From positions 1-49,630 of the forward strand of contig NZ_JAJAEO010000167.1 of the NCBI RefSeq assembly GCF_020447225.1: 49,630 nt of DNA. Reading direction: 5' to 3'. The DNA is from Methylophaga pinxianii. Lineage in GTDB: Bacteria; Pseudomonadota; Gammaproteobacteria; Nitrosococcales; Methylophagaceae. The translations under genes were made by a program, and so were the position numbers. Of this stretch, positions 36,780 through 45,990 are shown one piece after another. The number at the start of each line of letters is the position of its first letter. Position 1 is the stretch's first letter. Under the pieces are notes generated by a model. It was not told the origin of the DNA. It searched no databases and worked only from the letters and a program-made list of their open reading frames with translations.

Positions 36780-36959
36780 AAAAAACCTTATAGAGTTGTC
36801 GGTCAGCGGGAAAAAGTTTCTTGAGAAAAATACTCACGGGTATTGTCCGCTAATTTCCCAAAGAATATTTTTTATGTCATATATTCTAAACTGCTGATAT
36901 AAAAGCCGTAAAAACTGTTTTGTTCAGGACGTTAATAAAGGCCGAAAAGGAGAGAAAAT

Positions 36960-37361
36960 ATGAGCATGGTACAAGAGTTCAAGAAGTTTGCGATGCGCGG
37001 GAATGTCGTTGATATGGCGGTTGGTATCATCATTGGTGCGGCATTTGGCAAGATCGTTTCGTCATTTGTTTCTGATGTGATTATGCCGCCGCTGGGTTTA
37101 TTACTGGGCGGTGCCGATTTCAAAGATTTAGTGATTGTATTAAAAGAAGCAGTCGGCGATGCCCCAGCTGTCGTTATTGCTTATGGACAGTTTATTCAGT
37201 CAATTGTCGATTTTGTGATTATTGCGTTTGCGATATTTATGGCGATTAAAGCCATGAACTCAATGAAAGCTAAAGAAGAAGCTGCTCCCTCTGCTCCTCC
37301 AGCACCCAGTAAAGAAGAAATCTTATTAACGGAGATTCGTGATCTGCTCAAAGAAAAATGA
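36960..37361 (+). CDS. mscL: Large-conductance mechanosensitive channel
   Basis: 133 residues, a pentameric inner membrane channel that opens near lytic tension. The N-terminal amphipathic [20 protein letters not shown] and the pore helix [21 protein letters not shown] are typical, as is the C-terminal helix [15 protein letters not shown] after an Ala/Pro linker. AAGGAG precedes the ATG. A terminator follows directly. Confidence 0.97.
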   Translation: MSMVQEFKKFAMRGNVVDMAVGIIIGAAFGKIVSSFVSDVIMPPLGLLLGGADFKDLVIVLKEAVGDAPAVVIAYGQFIQSIVDFVIIAFAIFMAIKAMNSMKAKEEAAPSAPPAPSKEEILLTEIRDLLKEK

Positions 37362-37374
37362 TAACAGTGCTGCC

Positions 37375-37406
37375 GACCCGGGTGTTTTTTAACGCCCGGT
37401 CTTTTT
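37375..37406 (+). terminator. Terminator of mscL
   Basis: GACCCGGGTGTT pairs with AACGCCCGGTC (one bulge, one G-T pair) and is followed by five T. It ends three bases before the next ATG, so the following gene needs its own promoter or readthrough. Confidence 0.7.
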
Positions 37407-37409
37407 AAC

Positions 37410-38027
37410 ATGACCTCATTATTGGTCCGGGGCTCGATCAGTATTCTTGGTGCATTGCTGCTTTGCAGTTTGTTATTTTACGGTTACCTGGCGGGACTGA
37501 TCGGCAGTCCTTCGGACTACGCAAAATGGCTTGTGCCAGTATTTTTCTATACAGGCCTTTGTTTATCTTGTGCCGGTGTTCTTTTTGTTTTTCTCAATTG
37601 GCCTGCATGGGCGCGAATATCGTTTATCTGGTCGGCGCTGATGGTGATGATGTTGGCGCTGTTTCTGATTTTTGTCGAGCCGACACTGCAGCGGATGAAA
37701 ACCCACAGCCTTATCCAAAACCTGCAACAGCTGTATCAGCAGTATTCCCTGGAAAAATTGAACTGTGAAGACGGTTATCAAGTGCATTTAAGCAAAATCG
37801 AACAACGGCCTGCAGAGGTCGTGTTATTTCAACTGGATAATTATGAGCAACAGCCACAACGTTTAGCAGGTTGGGATAAAGCGAGCTCATCAAATTCATG
37901 TCGATTTGTCGAAAACACTTATTTATTAGGAACACAACGAATGTTTTTTAGCCGATGCAAGAATGAACAGCAAAACTCGGTGACAGAATTAATCGCCCAA
38001 GCTAAACGTATGGATTGTGTTTCCTAA
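37410..38027 (+). CDS. Small multi-pass membrane protein of unknown function
   Basis: 205 residues. Three hydrophobic segments fill the first 95 residues (ISILGALLLCSLLFYGYLAG, VPVFFYTGLCLSCAGVLFVF, WSALMVMMLALFLIFV), followed by a soluble domain of about 110 residues with four cysteines (NCEDG, SCRF, RCKN, DCVS), possibly periplasmic and disulfide-bonded. No family recognised. There is no strong ribosome site; the mscL terminator lies directly upstream. Confidence 0.6.
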   Translation: MTSLLVRGSISILGALLLCSLLFYGYLAGLIGSPSDYAKWLVPVFFYTGLCLSCAGVLFVFLNWPAWARISFIWSALMVMMLALFLIFVEPTLQRMKTHSLIQNLQQLYQQYSLEKLNCEDGYQVHLSKIEQRPAEVVLFQLDNYEQQPQRLAGWDKASSSNSCRFVENTYLLGTQRMFFSRCKNEQQNSVTELIAQAKRMDCVS

Positions 38028-38121
38028 CCCCGAGAGCATGCCTGTTTATTTGTTTTGGCTCCCAATGTGGCGCTATTCTCTGAAAGAGTGGCTATGCGAC
38101 GACATTCTGAATATAGGTTGG

Positions 38122-41100
38122 TCATAAGGGTGCGGCAAGCAGTTGTTCAACCTCAGCGTATAGTTTTTGTAGATCGGTGATACCTTTACGGGCGAGCTCG
38201 ATTTCATTTTCTTCAAATTGATTACGCAAACTCGCCGCCGCGTGGAACAGTTCGTAGTAAGCGAGCTTGAGCCGATCCAGCCAAAGCGAATTAAATAATT
38301 CTTCCTGTTTGCCTTGTTCCAACCAATGCGTGAAATGACTACGCTTAGGATTCATCAATGGCCAGCTGCTGATTTGGGTAGGACTGCTGTGCAGATTATC
38401 AATGACCCGCTGTAACCACTGCTTGCCCTGCATTTGCATTAGTGCCAAAAGACGTTGTTGGGGGGTGAGAGTATTGCGGGCATGTTTGAGCCATCGAGCC
38501 TCGGGCTGATAGTTCTCCATCCAATGTATAAATTCGTCGGTTGGCATCGGCTGGGCGATAATATAACCCTGTGCCATATCGCAGCCAATCGTCATCAGCA
38601 TCAGGCCATGTTCAACGCTTTCGACGCCCTCGGCAATGACTTGATGTTGAAATGCATGACTTAAACCAATCACTCCTTCGACAATGGTGAAGTCATTTGC
38701 ATCATCCATGATGTCCCGAACAAAACTTTGATCAATTTTAATGACATCAACGGGGAGATGACGTAGATGACTCAAAGAAGAATAGCCAGTGCCAAAATCA
38801 TCCAAGGCAATGCGAACACCAAGGCCATCACGACAATTACTGATAATGGCAGAAATATTATGAATATCAGTTAACACACTGCTCTCAAGCACTTCGAGCT
38901 GCAAATATTCAGCGGCTAAATCAGGATATTTAGACAACAGTCGATCAAGATTTTCAAAGAAGCCTGACCACTGCAAATGATAGGCGGAAATATTTACGCT
39001 GATCTCGAGGTTTTTACCTTGAGAATGCAGTTTTTGTAATTGTTTCAGGGTTTGGTCGATGACCCAGTTGCCAATGCGGATTTCCAGTTCGCTTCCGGCC
39101 ATAGAACCCATAAATGCGGCTGGTTCCAGGATACCTTGCTGTGGATGAGCCCAGCGTAACAGGGCTTCTGCTCCATAAAGGCGACCGTTACGCATATTAA
39201 TTTTTGGCTGATAAAATAGACAAAACTGATTATTGGTAAAAGCCTGTTGTAAGGTATCTAGCTGACTTTGCTGGAGCAAAATCTGCTTATCATGAACGGC
39301 ATCAAAAATAGCATAACGATTACGGCCAGTTTGTTTCGCCTGATACATCGCCTGATCTGCATGACGCAGCAAGGTATCGGCATCAGCGTGATCCAGTGGA
39401 TATAACGTGACACCCATGCTGGCACCTAATTGAATCGTATCACCATCAATACGATAAGGCAGTTGTATAGTGCGCAGTAGTCTACTGACCAACCGTTCGC
39501 AGTGTGCTAGGGAGCTGATGTCATTAAGCAAAATAGCAAACTCATCTCCCCCAAGTCGTGAAGCGGTGTCATCCGGCCGGATACAGGCTTTTATCCGCTG
39601 AGCGACTTCGATAAGCACCTGGTCACCTGTTTCATGGCCATAGGTGTCGTTAATCGGCTTGAAGCCATCCAGATCCAGAAAAATGACCCCCAACAGACTA
39701 TTTTGGCGGACACTGTGTGCAATAGCTTGCTGGAAACGATCGGCAAATAAAGTTCGGTTCGGTAGCTGGGTGAGCATGTCGTAATGCGCCATCATCTCCA
39801 GTGCCTGCTGTTGTTCTTTGATTTCAGTAATGTCGGAGAACAAACCCAAATAATGCAAGGTGTCGCCTTGCTCATCGGATAATGTGGAAATAGTCAGCAG
39901 CTCAGCAAATAATTCACCATTTTTACGACGGTTCCAGATTTCACCTTGCCAATAGCCATTATCAACCAGCTGCTGCCAGATCTCTCGATAAAATGCATCG
40001 CTATGTTTACCAGATTTCAGAATCGAGGGTCGTTGATTAATAACCTCTTCACGACTGTAGCCGGTAATTTCACAAAACGCTGGATTGACATCAACAATTC
40101 GGCCATCTGGATGGGTAATCAGAATGCCTTCGTGTGCCTGATGAAATACTCGACCGGATAGTTTCGATTTTTCTTCGGCCAGCTTGCGTTCACTGATGTC
40201 ATAAAAAATGGTGATAAATACGTTTGATTGACCATCATTGATTACCGTACTGGAAATTAATACTTGTTTGGCCTGTTGTGAGTTGGTCATAATTTTGACT
40301 TCAACCGCTTCGCCTCGATAAGGAAGTGGCTGCTGTAAAGCCTCGACCACAAAATCATCCCATTTCTTTTTGATTTGCCGCCGGTAGTCTGGATCCGGAT
40401 AGGCCGTCTCAAACCAAAGTGACAGATTGGGAACGTCTGCTAATGTCAAACCAAAATTATCAGTAAAAGCCTGATTTAAATAAAATATTTTGCTTTTTCC
40501 ATCTGATAGAACATGCGGGATTGGCGAAGCATTCACAATACTGCGCAGTTTGGATTCGTTACGAGCTAAAGCCTGGCCGGACTGCTTAAGCCTGTAGATC
40601 CAGAAAGCAAATATCAGAATAATGAGCAATATGCTCAAGGTAATAATGATGACCGTTGTTGTGGAAATCCCTTTTTCAATACTCAGCCCCATCCAGGTTT
40701 GTTCAATTCGACGTTGTTCTTCGACCGAAACGGTATTCAGCACTTTGTTAATGATGGATTGCAACTGAGGATGTACGGGATTGATACCCATTCTGTAGGC
40801 ATTATATTGCTGGGTTTGTCCGGAAAACTGCAGATTGATCAGATTGGCTTGTTTAATTGCATAGTTGGTGTAAGCGACATCACCGATATAGGCATCGGCT
40901 TCATCAGTTGCTACTTTTTTTAATGCTTCTGTGGTGGTGTCGGTCAGCAGGAGCGTTATTTCAGGGTAGTTCTGGGTCAGGCTCTCCTGGATATGATAGT
41001 TTTTCTCCACCGCGACAGTTTTGCCTTTAAGCTTATCCAGGCTACCGATATAACCATACCGGTTGGCATTAACGATGACTACGGGATTAGTAATGTAGGG

Positions 41101-42363
41101 TTGGCTGAAGAGTAAATACTCAGAGCGCTCCGGACTCATATTCAGACAGGACAACATATCCAACTGACCCCGTTGTGCCATAGCCATAATTTCATGCCAG
41201 GGTTTGTCGGTGATGATTTCAAACTCAACGCCCAGCCGGGATTTCAGTAGTTGGATATATTCAGCCGCCAGCCCTTGATAATTACCATCACTATCAATCC
41301 ATTCATAAGGGGCAAACTCGCGGTCGATCCCTAATTTGATAATCGGATTTTCTGCTAACCATAGTTGTTCATCCGGGGTCAGTCGCAGTGATGTATTGGA
41401 CTGATAGATAAATCCCTCTAACTGTGATTCTGAGAGGGCTGGTGCAATATTGAACCTTTCATATATCTGTGCACTGCGACGAAGACGAGCGGGATCCAGC
41501 TGGCCCAATGGGATTAAATCGGGCAATACCAGCTTTTGGATTTCCCTGGCTTCATGTTGCAATTGTTCCCGACTGGCCTGGCTGCCATATTGGTTTATGA
41601 TCAAGTCTATGATTTTATCTGGATTATCCAGTGCGTAGCGCCAACCCTTTAAGGTTGCACGCCGAAAGCGTTCAGCTCGACCAGAATGATTGCGTAGTTC
41701 TCGATCACTGGTGAATAAAATATCACCATAAAAATCAAAGCCATAGCTTTGTGGGTTAATAATGTTAACCGCCACACCAAGCTGATTCAATTTGAAAAGT
41801 TGATCGGTACGATAGATTGACATGACATCGACGCGATCATTTAGCAAACTATCAATTTGCTGATCTTGAGGGACGAGTTCATAGTCGGTGGATGAGATAC
41901 CAGCATCAGCAAATAAAGCCTGGAACAAGGCATCGTTGCCTGCTGAATCATCAAACATGATTCGTTTGCCGACCATTTCGTAGGGACTGACAATGCCTGA
42001 CTGTGCTTTACTCACCAGAACCAAAGCATCATGTTGAAAAATAGCCGCTAAGGCTCGTATAGGACTGCCATCGGCATATTCTGCCAATAAGCCAATTCCG
42101 CCAATACCATACTCTGCACGCCCACTGGTAACCTCATCAATCACACTGATGCCGGGCTGACGCTCACGCAGTGTGACTTGCAGACCCTCCTGTTGATAAT
42201 AACCTTGTTGGAGGGCGGCATAGTAACCAGCGAATTGAAATTGATGCCGCCATTTAAGCTGTAACGTAACGGACTCCGCCGTAGCCGCATTAACTTGAGC
42301 AAACAGGTTGCCGAGCATCATGAGCAGCAATAATAAACTAAATCTGTGAGGAGTGACGTGCAT
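38122..42363 (-). CDS. Periplasmic-binding sensor with PAS, GGDEF and EAL domains
   Basis: 1413 residues. A signal peptide (ending VNA-AT) is followed by an NMT1/THI5-like binding domain (about 30-320) and a second, family-3 solute-binding domain (about 335-565), both periplasmic. Then come one membrane helix (about 570-591), two PAS domains, GGDEF (938-942, with an RxxD site before it) and EAL (1066-1068). NISAYH, LEVLESS, LDDFGTG, VIKID and IAEGVE indicate an intact phosphodiesterase. The last 130 residues are helical and resemble a CZB zinc-binding region (SHFTHWL..., ELFHAA). The ATG at 42363 is preferred to a TTG at 42399. It lies downstream of mxaL on the same strand, 107 bases away. 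The ligand is unknown; NMT1-type domains often bind thiamine-precursor or sulfonate-like molecules. Confidence 0.9.
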   Translation of the reverse strand: MHVTPHRFSLLLLLMMLGNLFAQVNAATAESVTLQLKWRHQFQFAGYYAALQQGYYQQEGLQVTLRERQPGISVIDEVTSGRAEYGIGGIGLLAEYADGSPIRALAAIFQHDALVLVSKAQSGIVSPYEMVGKRIMFDDSAGNDALFQALFADAGISSTDYELVPQDQQIDSLLNDRVDVMSIYRTDQLFKLNQLGVAVNIINPQSYGFDFYGDILFTSDRELRNHSGRAERFRRATLKGWRYALDNPDKIIDLIINQYGSQASREQLQHEAREIQKLVLPDLIPLGQLDPARLRRSAQIYERFNIAPALSESQLEGFIYQSNTSLRLTPDEQLWLAENPIIKLGIDREFAPYEWIDSDGNYQGLAAEYIQLLKSRLGVEFEIITDKPWHEIMAMAQRGQLDMLSCLNMSPERSEYLLFSQPYITNPVVIVNANRYGYIGSLDKLKGKTVAVEKNYHIQESLTQNYPEITLLLTDTTTEALKKVATDEADAYIGDVAYTNYAIKQANLINLQFSGQTQQYNAYRMGINPVHPQLQSIINKVLNTVSVEEQRRIEQTWMGLSIEKGISTTTVIIITLSILLIILIFAFWIYRLKQSGQALARNESKLRSIVNASPIPHVLSDGKSKIFYLNQAFTDNFGLTLADVPNLSLWFETAYPDPDYRRQIKKKWDDFVVEALQQPLPYRGEAVEVKIMTNSQQAKQVLISSTVINDGQSNVFITIFYDISERKLAEEKSKLSGRVFHQAHEGILITHPDGRIVDVNPAFCEITGYSREEVINQRPSILKSGKHSDAFYREIWQQLVDNGYWQGEIWNRRKNGELFAELLTISTLSDEQGDTLHYLGLFSDITEIKEQQQALEMMAHYDMLTQLPNRTLFADRFQQAIAHSVRQNSLLGVIFLDLDGFKPINDTYGHETGDQVLIEVAQRIKACIRPDDTASRLGGDEFAILLNDISSLAHCERLVSRLLRTIQLPYRIDGDTIQLGASMGVTLYPLDHADADTLLRHADQAMYQAKQTGRNRYAIFDAVHDKQILLQQSQLDTLQQAFTNNQFCLFYQPKINMRNGRLYGAEALLRWAHPQQGILEPAAFMGSMAGSELEIRIGNWVIDQTLKQLQKLHSQGKNLEISVNISAYHLQWSGFFENLDRLLSKYPDLAAEYLQLEVLESSVLTDIHNISAIISNCRDGLGVRIALDDFGTGYSSLSHLRHLPVDVIKIDQSFVRDIMDDANDFTIVEGVIGLSHAFQHQVIAEGVESVEHGLMLMTIGCDMAQGYIIAQPMPTDEFIHWMENYQPEARWLKHARNTLTPQQRLLALMQMQGKQWLQRVIDNLHSSPTQISSWPLMNPKRSHFTHWLEQGKQEELFNSLWLDRLKLAYYELFHAAASLRNQFEENEIELARKGITDLQKLYAEVEQLLAAPL

Positions 42364-42404
42364 TGGTTCCGTCTTAAATTTGCTTGTAAATAATAACAAG
42401 ATTT

Positions 42405-42424
42405 TTAATTCGTCGACGGATTAA
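42405..42424. promoter_or_regulatory. Palindromic operator candidate
   Basis: TTAATTCGTCGACGGATTAA is a 20-bp near-perfect palindrome with one mismatched pair. It lies 42-61 bases before the start of the sensor gene and about 50 bases after the mxaL stop. It fits a dimeric repressor site or a weak terminator. Confidence 0.4.
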
Positions 42425-42470
42425 TCGTTTATTAGACGTGGTTATAAGTGGCTTAGGTTCTTTAATGGTA

Positions 42471-43469
42471 TTAATGGGGAGCTTGCACGGGGTTACTTTT
42501 AACAACCCCTTTTTTGCGTAAAACCAGGCTTTCTGGCAAGTAAGCTAAAAATAAACAAAACATTGCTAACGCTGCAGGGATAAAGCTTAAATCTGTTTGC
42601 CGAATATGCCGTTGGGAAAAGTCATCATGCGTCAAAGCGTTGTATAACTCGCTGGCAGATTGCAGGTGATGATAGTGAAGCTTTGCTGGCTCAGCCAGTG
42701 ACTTTAAATATTCCTCTTTCACATTGGAAAGGTGTTCATTTCCTGCTCGACTTTGGTTTCCCCATGGGGCATTTCTCGGAACATAGCCTTCAATTTTGCT
42801 CGGATCTTCTGGTAGCCCAAATGTTGTGCCCTGAGGCACATCCTCGGCAGTATAAAAACCGATTTGAACACCTTCTTCATCATATTTGGGGATTCGGCTC
42901 AACGCATGATCCCCGGTACCCACGAGCAAACCCTTGATGGGTGGTGGCTGATTGTCCTCAGAAGTCTGTAATTCAGCCAGATCCGGTGCATAGCGGGCAT
43001 TTATCGGTGGAGCTTCTTGACCATCGGTAAAAAACACTAAAGTCGTATCGTTCAGCTCCACTGTATGCATTAACTCAAGCGTATTTGCTAAAGCTTGAAT
43101 GATATTACTGTCTGCTACCCAGGCCATTCGCCAATCAATCCGTTTAATACTTTCACGAATTTCAGGATAGTCTGCACAGACTTCCATAGGGGTAAAGAGC
43201 AATGTCGGCATACGTTCAGTAAACACGCCCAATCCGACACGGGAGCCACAAGGTAATTTTTGTACAGCACTTAATGCGTCAGCTTTTACCTTTTCCAGCC
43301 GACTTATCGGGTCACCGTTCTGGTTCTGATAATCTTCCACATTCATACTGCGGGTGATATCGATCATAAAAAAATAATCATATTTTTTACTGGGAAATGG
43401 CAGATGGGGCATTAAAACAGACAATAGCAGTAATAATGCGGTACTGATAATTAACCAAGGAGATTTCAT
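42471..43469 (-). CDS. mxaL: MxaL, VWA-domain protein of methanol dehydrogenase maturation
   Basis: 332 residues. An N-terminal membrane anchor and a C-terminal membrane helix (IPAALAMFCLFLAYLPESLV) flank a von Willebrand A domain. Its metal-site motif is DITRS, a DxTxS variant of DxSxS. MxaA, C, K and L are needed for calcium insertion into methanol dehydrogenase in Methylobacterium. It is last in the cluster here: mxaD and the other genes that often follow are absent, and the next gene is a c-di-GMP sensor. It begins 12 bases after the mxaK stop. Confidence 0.9.
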   Translation of the reverse strand: MKSPWLIISTALLLLLSVLMPHLPFPSKKYDYFFMIDITRSMNVEDYQNQNGDPISRLEKVKADALSAVQKLPCGSRVGLGVFTERMPTLLFTPMEVCADYPEIRESIKRIDWRMAWVADSNIIQALANTLELMHTVELNDTTLVFFTDGQEAPPINARYAPDLAELQTSEDNQPPPIKGLLVGTGDHALSRIPKYDEEGVQIGFYTAEDVPQGTTFGLPEDPSKIEGYVPRNAPWGNQSRAGNEHLSNVKEEYLKSLAEPAKLHYHHLQSASELYNALTHDDFSQRHIRQTDLSFIPAALAMFCLFLAYLPESLVLRKKGVVKSNPVQAPH

Positions 43470-43481
43470 TCGCTCAGCACC

Positions 43482-44054
43482 TTACGGTAGACCGATAGGG
43501 AAGCCGGGCATAGCAGACCATAATTCGGTACTCGCATCCTGGGACTCTTCGCTGATTGTGACGTCACCCAAAGGCAGATCCCGAGATAAACGCTGAGCGG
43601 CTTCTAAATTGTATTTTGCTTCCCAAAATGATGGCTGATTTTTTAATGCATTTCGGTAGAAATCTTTTGCCACATCCGCCATGGCAACAGCTCGATCTAC
43701 AGACAGATTTTCAGCTAAATCGATGGCTTGAATTAAATACAGATTGCCCAAATTATAATGAATATGGACCAACTGGGATTTATCAGCCAGTCGCTCAGTC
43801 CCGCTATAAGTTTCCACGGCCTCATCAAATAAGTTAAGTTTACGTTGCAAGTGGGCATAGGCAATACGAACTTCGGGCGATTGCATATTCAGTTCGGTCG
43901 GATCAAGCATTTCTCCCTGACTAAGCTTGGTAATTTGCTGATTTATTTGCTGATACTGAGCCAGAGTGTAAAGACTATAAACCAGACCACCCATCACCAT
44001 CAGTGTCAGAAAACTTACGATATATATAAGTTTATTTCGATTCAGATAAATCAT
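43482..44054 (-). CDS. mxaK: MxaK, methanol dehydrogenase maturation protein
   Basis: 190 residues. One N-terminal membrane helix (IYIVSFLTLMVMGGLVYSLY) is followed by a helical TPR-like periplasmic domain (VRIAYAHLQRKLNLFDEAVE, VHIHYNLGNLYLIQAI). It is assigned to MxaK by position between mxaC and mxaL as well as by this shape. The ATG at 44054 overlaps the mxaC stop (ATGA), and GGAGG precedes it. It is required with MxaA, C and L for calcium-loaded enzyme in studied methylotrophs. Confidence 0.85.
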   Translation of the reverse strand: MIYLNRNKLIYIVSFLTLMVMGGLVYSLYTLAQYQQINQQITKLSQGEMLDPTELNMQSPEVRIAYAHLQRKLNLFDEAVETYSGTERLADKSQLVHIHYNLGNLYLIQAIDLAENLSVDRAVAMADVAKDFYRNALKNQPSFWEAKYNLEAAQRLSRDLPLGDVTISEESQDASTELWSAMPGFPIGLP

Positions 44055-45028
44055 TTCGCCTCCAGTGCTTTGATGCCGACTAAAATCAGAACAGCAAACA
44101 GTGCGGTCAAAAAACATATACAGGTCAAATCATTGCGAGGAATCAGTTCGTTATAGACCAGTGGCAGGCTTTCCAAATCATCTAATTGATTAATAGCGAC
44201 TTCGAGCGATTCTGGCGTGTCCACTTCATAAGCGTGGTAGGGGATGGGTAATGTACGAAAAAATTGATCAAGATATCGCTCAGGCATCACGCGGGGATTA
44301 TCGTCCTGTGGTGAATCTGGCTCAGAGGTGATACCCAGGCCATTTTCAGTACGAAGGAAAAACCAGTATAAACTTACCTGGTAGCGTTCAAACCATTCTC
44401 TTAATACCCGTTGAGCTCGATGGTCCAGCGTGGCGGCACCATCGGAAACCAGGACGATAACGCGTGATCCCGTATGTGGCTGGTCTTGAAAATAGCTCAG
44501 CCCCATACCTAACCCTTTGGCAACATTAGTAAAAGCCAGACCGGGACTGGTCAAACTGTTTATCGCGGCTTGTGTCGCAGATTTATGTTCGGTTAACGGG
44601 CTGATAAAGAAAGGCTGTGTACTAAAACCAACTACACCAAATAAATCATGTGGACGTTCATCAACAAATTTTGCTAATAATCGGCGAGCCACCTGACTTT
44701 TGGCCGGCGTGTCCTTATCCGGGACCTTGCCGCCAAAGGTTTCATTCATACTGGCACTTCTATCCAACACAAATACAATGTGTGCCCCGGTACCTGTACG
44801 AGTAAAGGTTTTTTCAGTTTGATACATCCCGGCCAGACCCAATGCCATGCTGGTAAATGCCAGAGCACCCAAAAGTTTGATGATCCGGTTGATCCATCGG
44901 GTTGCATCCGAGGCTGGAAGCAGACGATTCCAGCTGGATACCCGCTTTCGAAAAATGCCCGTAAAAAAAGGCAGCACTGCCAACAGTAATAAAATAAGTG
45001 CCCATGGTTGGGCAAATGCAATGTTCAT
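44051..45028 (-). CDS. mxaC: MxaC, VWA-domain maturation protein
   Basis: 325 residues. N-terminal membrane helices (ALILLLLAVLPFFTGIF and LLGALAFTSMALGLAGM), a VWA domain with an intact metal site DRSAS (FVLDRSASMNE), and a C-terminal helix (FLTALFAVLILVGI). This resembles BatA-type proteins, which act with MoxR ATPases. The start is the ATG at 45028 that overlaps the mxaA stop; a longer frame to 45073 only reads into mxaA. It is probably part of an inner membrane complex that inserts calcium into methanol dehydrogenase. Confidence 0.9.
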   Translation of the reverse strand: MNIAFAQPWALILLLLAVLPFFTGIFRKRVSSWNRLLPASDATRWINRIIKLLGALAFTSMALGLAGMYQTEKTFTRTGTGAHIVFVLDRSASMNETFGGKVPDKDTPAKSQVARRLLAKFVDERPHDLFGVVGFSTQPFFISPLTEHKSATQAAINSLTSPGLAFTNVAKGLGMGLSYFQDQPHTGSRVIVLVSDGAATLDHRAQRVLREWFERYQVSLYWFFLRTENGLGITSEPDSPQDDNPRVMPERYLDQFFRTLPIPYHAYEVDTPESLEVAINQLDDLESLPLVYNELIPRNDLTCICFLTALFAVLILVGIKALEAK

Positions 45029-45990
45029 GACTTCTTCAAAGCCAGCTTTTCTACGCCGGCTAATTGCCTGCAAAGTTGTAGTAATTGATCAAAATCATTC
45101 AGCGAGCCTGCTTTCTGTTCGGAATAGAGTACTTCGGTAGATAATTGGTAAAAGTCATCAATCTTCTGTTGGTAGGGTTTCAATTCGGCGTGTTGTAAAA
45201 CAAATGTATCTACCTGATGGGCAAATAATGCTTGCTTGGCTAAGCGATTGAACGCGAGATGTACGGCTTGTAGCGCCTGGTAAAAAGCGGATGGTTCATA
45301 GTGATGTTTACGCAGACGTTTAACTTGATGAAAAGCCTGTTGGAAAGGTGAACGGGTAAAGGCAAAGAAATAACCTTTAAGACTCATCCATATCAATAGC
45401 AGCCCCAACAGTGTTAGTGATAGTATCCAGACTTGCTGTTGCAGGCCGGAAATGGGAATAGTCTTTGGACGCAAATCCGCTTTCATAAAAGCATTTTGAT
45501 TGGAATCACTGGCCACCCCACGAGGCGCAATTTCTTTTAGTGGTGACATGGTGAAATGCCAGGCAGGGAGGGTAATTTGCTCTGCTTTATCATCTGCAAT
45601 AAACCGTACGGTTAATGCCGGAATGGTTAATGCTCTGACATCTAATGGAGCATAAAAAGTTTGAAAGGTGAAATGTAATCGATAGTGCCGAAACTGATTA
45701 TTTTCAGCGATCAGCTCATACTCACTATTAAGCAGCTGTAGCCAATAATCCATTTCTCCACTGGGCGGAAGTGAGGCAGGCGTCAAGCTGTAAGCTGCGG
45801 GCACTTGCACCACATAATAGTGTTCGATGATATCCCCCACTAAAATCCCAAAATCCCGACCCAGCGATTGCTCAACAATACCGCTGCGTACTTCCTCTGC
45901 TTGAACCGGACTGATGATGAGAACAAGTAACCACAATACTCCACCACCTATTTTTTGCATTTTGTGTTTTAACAGTGAATTAACGACCAT
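45025..45990 (-). CDS. mxaA: MxaA, methanol dehydrogenase maturation protein
   Basis: 321 residues. A signal sequence (GGGVLWLLVLIISPVQA), a periplasmic beta-rich domain of about 160 residues, a single membrane helix (VWILSLTLLGLLLIWMS) and a cytoplasmic helical tail. The arrangement and position match MxaA. The start is uncertain: ATG at 45990 overlaps mxaS by 11 bases, a GTG at 46002 lies earlier, and an ATG at 45960 would begin directly at the signal peptide. Its stop overlaps the mxaC start. Confidence 0.87.
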   Translation of the reverse strand: MVVNSLLKHKMQKIGGGVLWLLVLIISPVQAEEVRSGIVEQSLGRDFGILVGDIIEHYYVVQVPAAYSLTPASLPPSGEMDYWLQLLNSEYELIAENNQFRHYRLHFTFQTFYAPLDVRALTIPALTVRFIADDKAEQITLPAWHFTMSPLKEIAPRGVASDSNQNAFMKADLRPKTIPISGLQQQVWILSLTLLGLLLIWMSLKGYFFAFTRSPFQQAFHQVKRLRKHHYEPSAFYQALQAVHLAFNRLAKQALFAHQVDTFVLQHAELKPYQQKIDDFYQLSTEVLYSEQKAGSLNDFDQLLQLCRQLAGVEKLALKKS

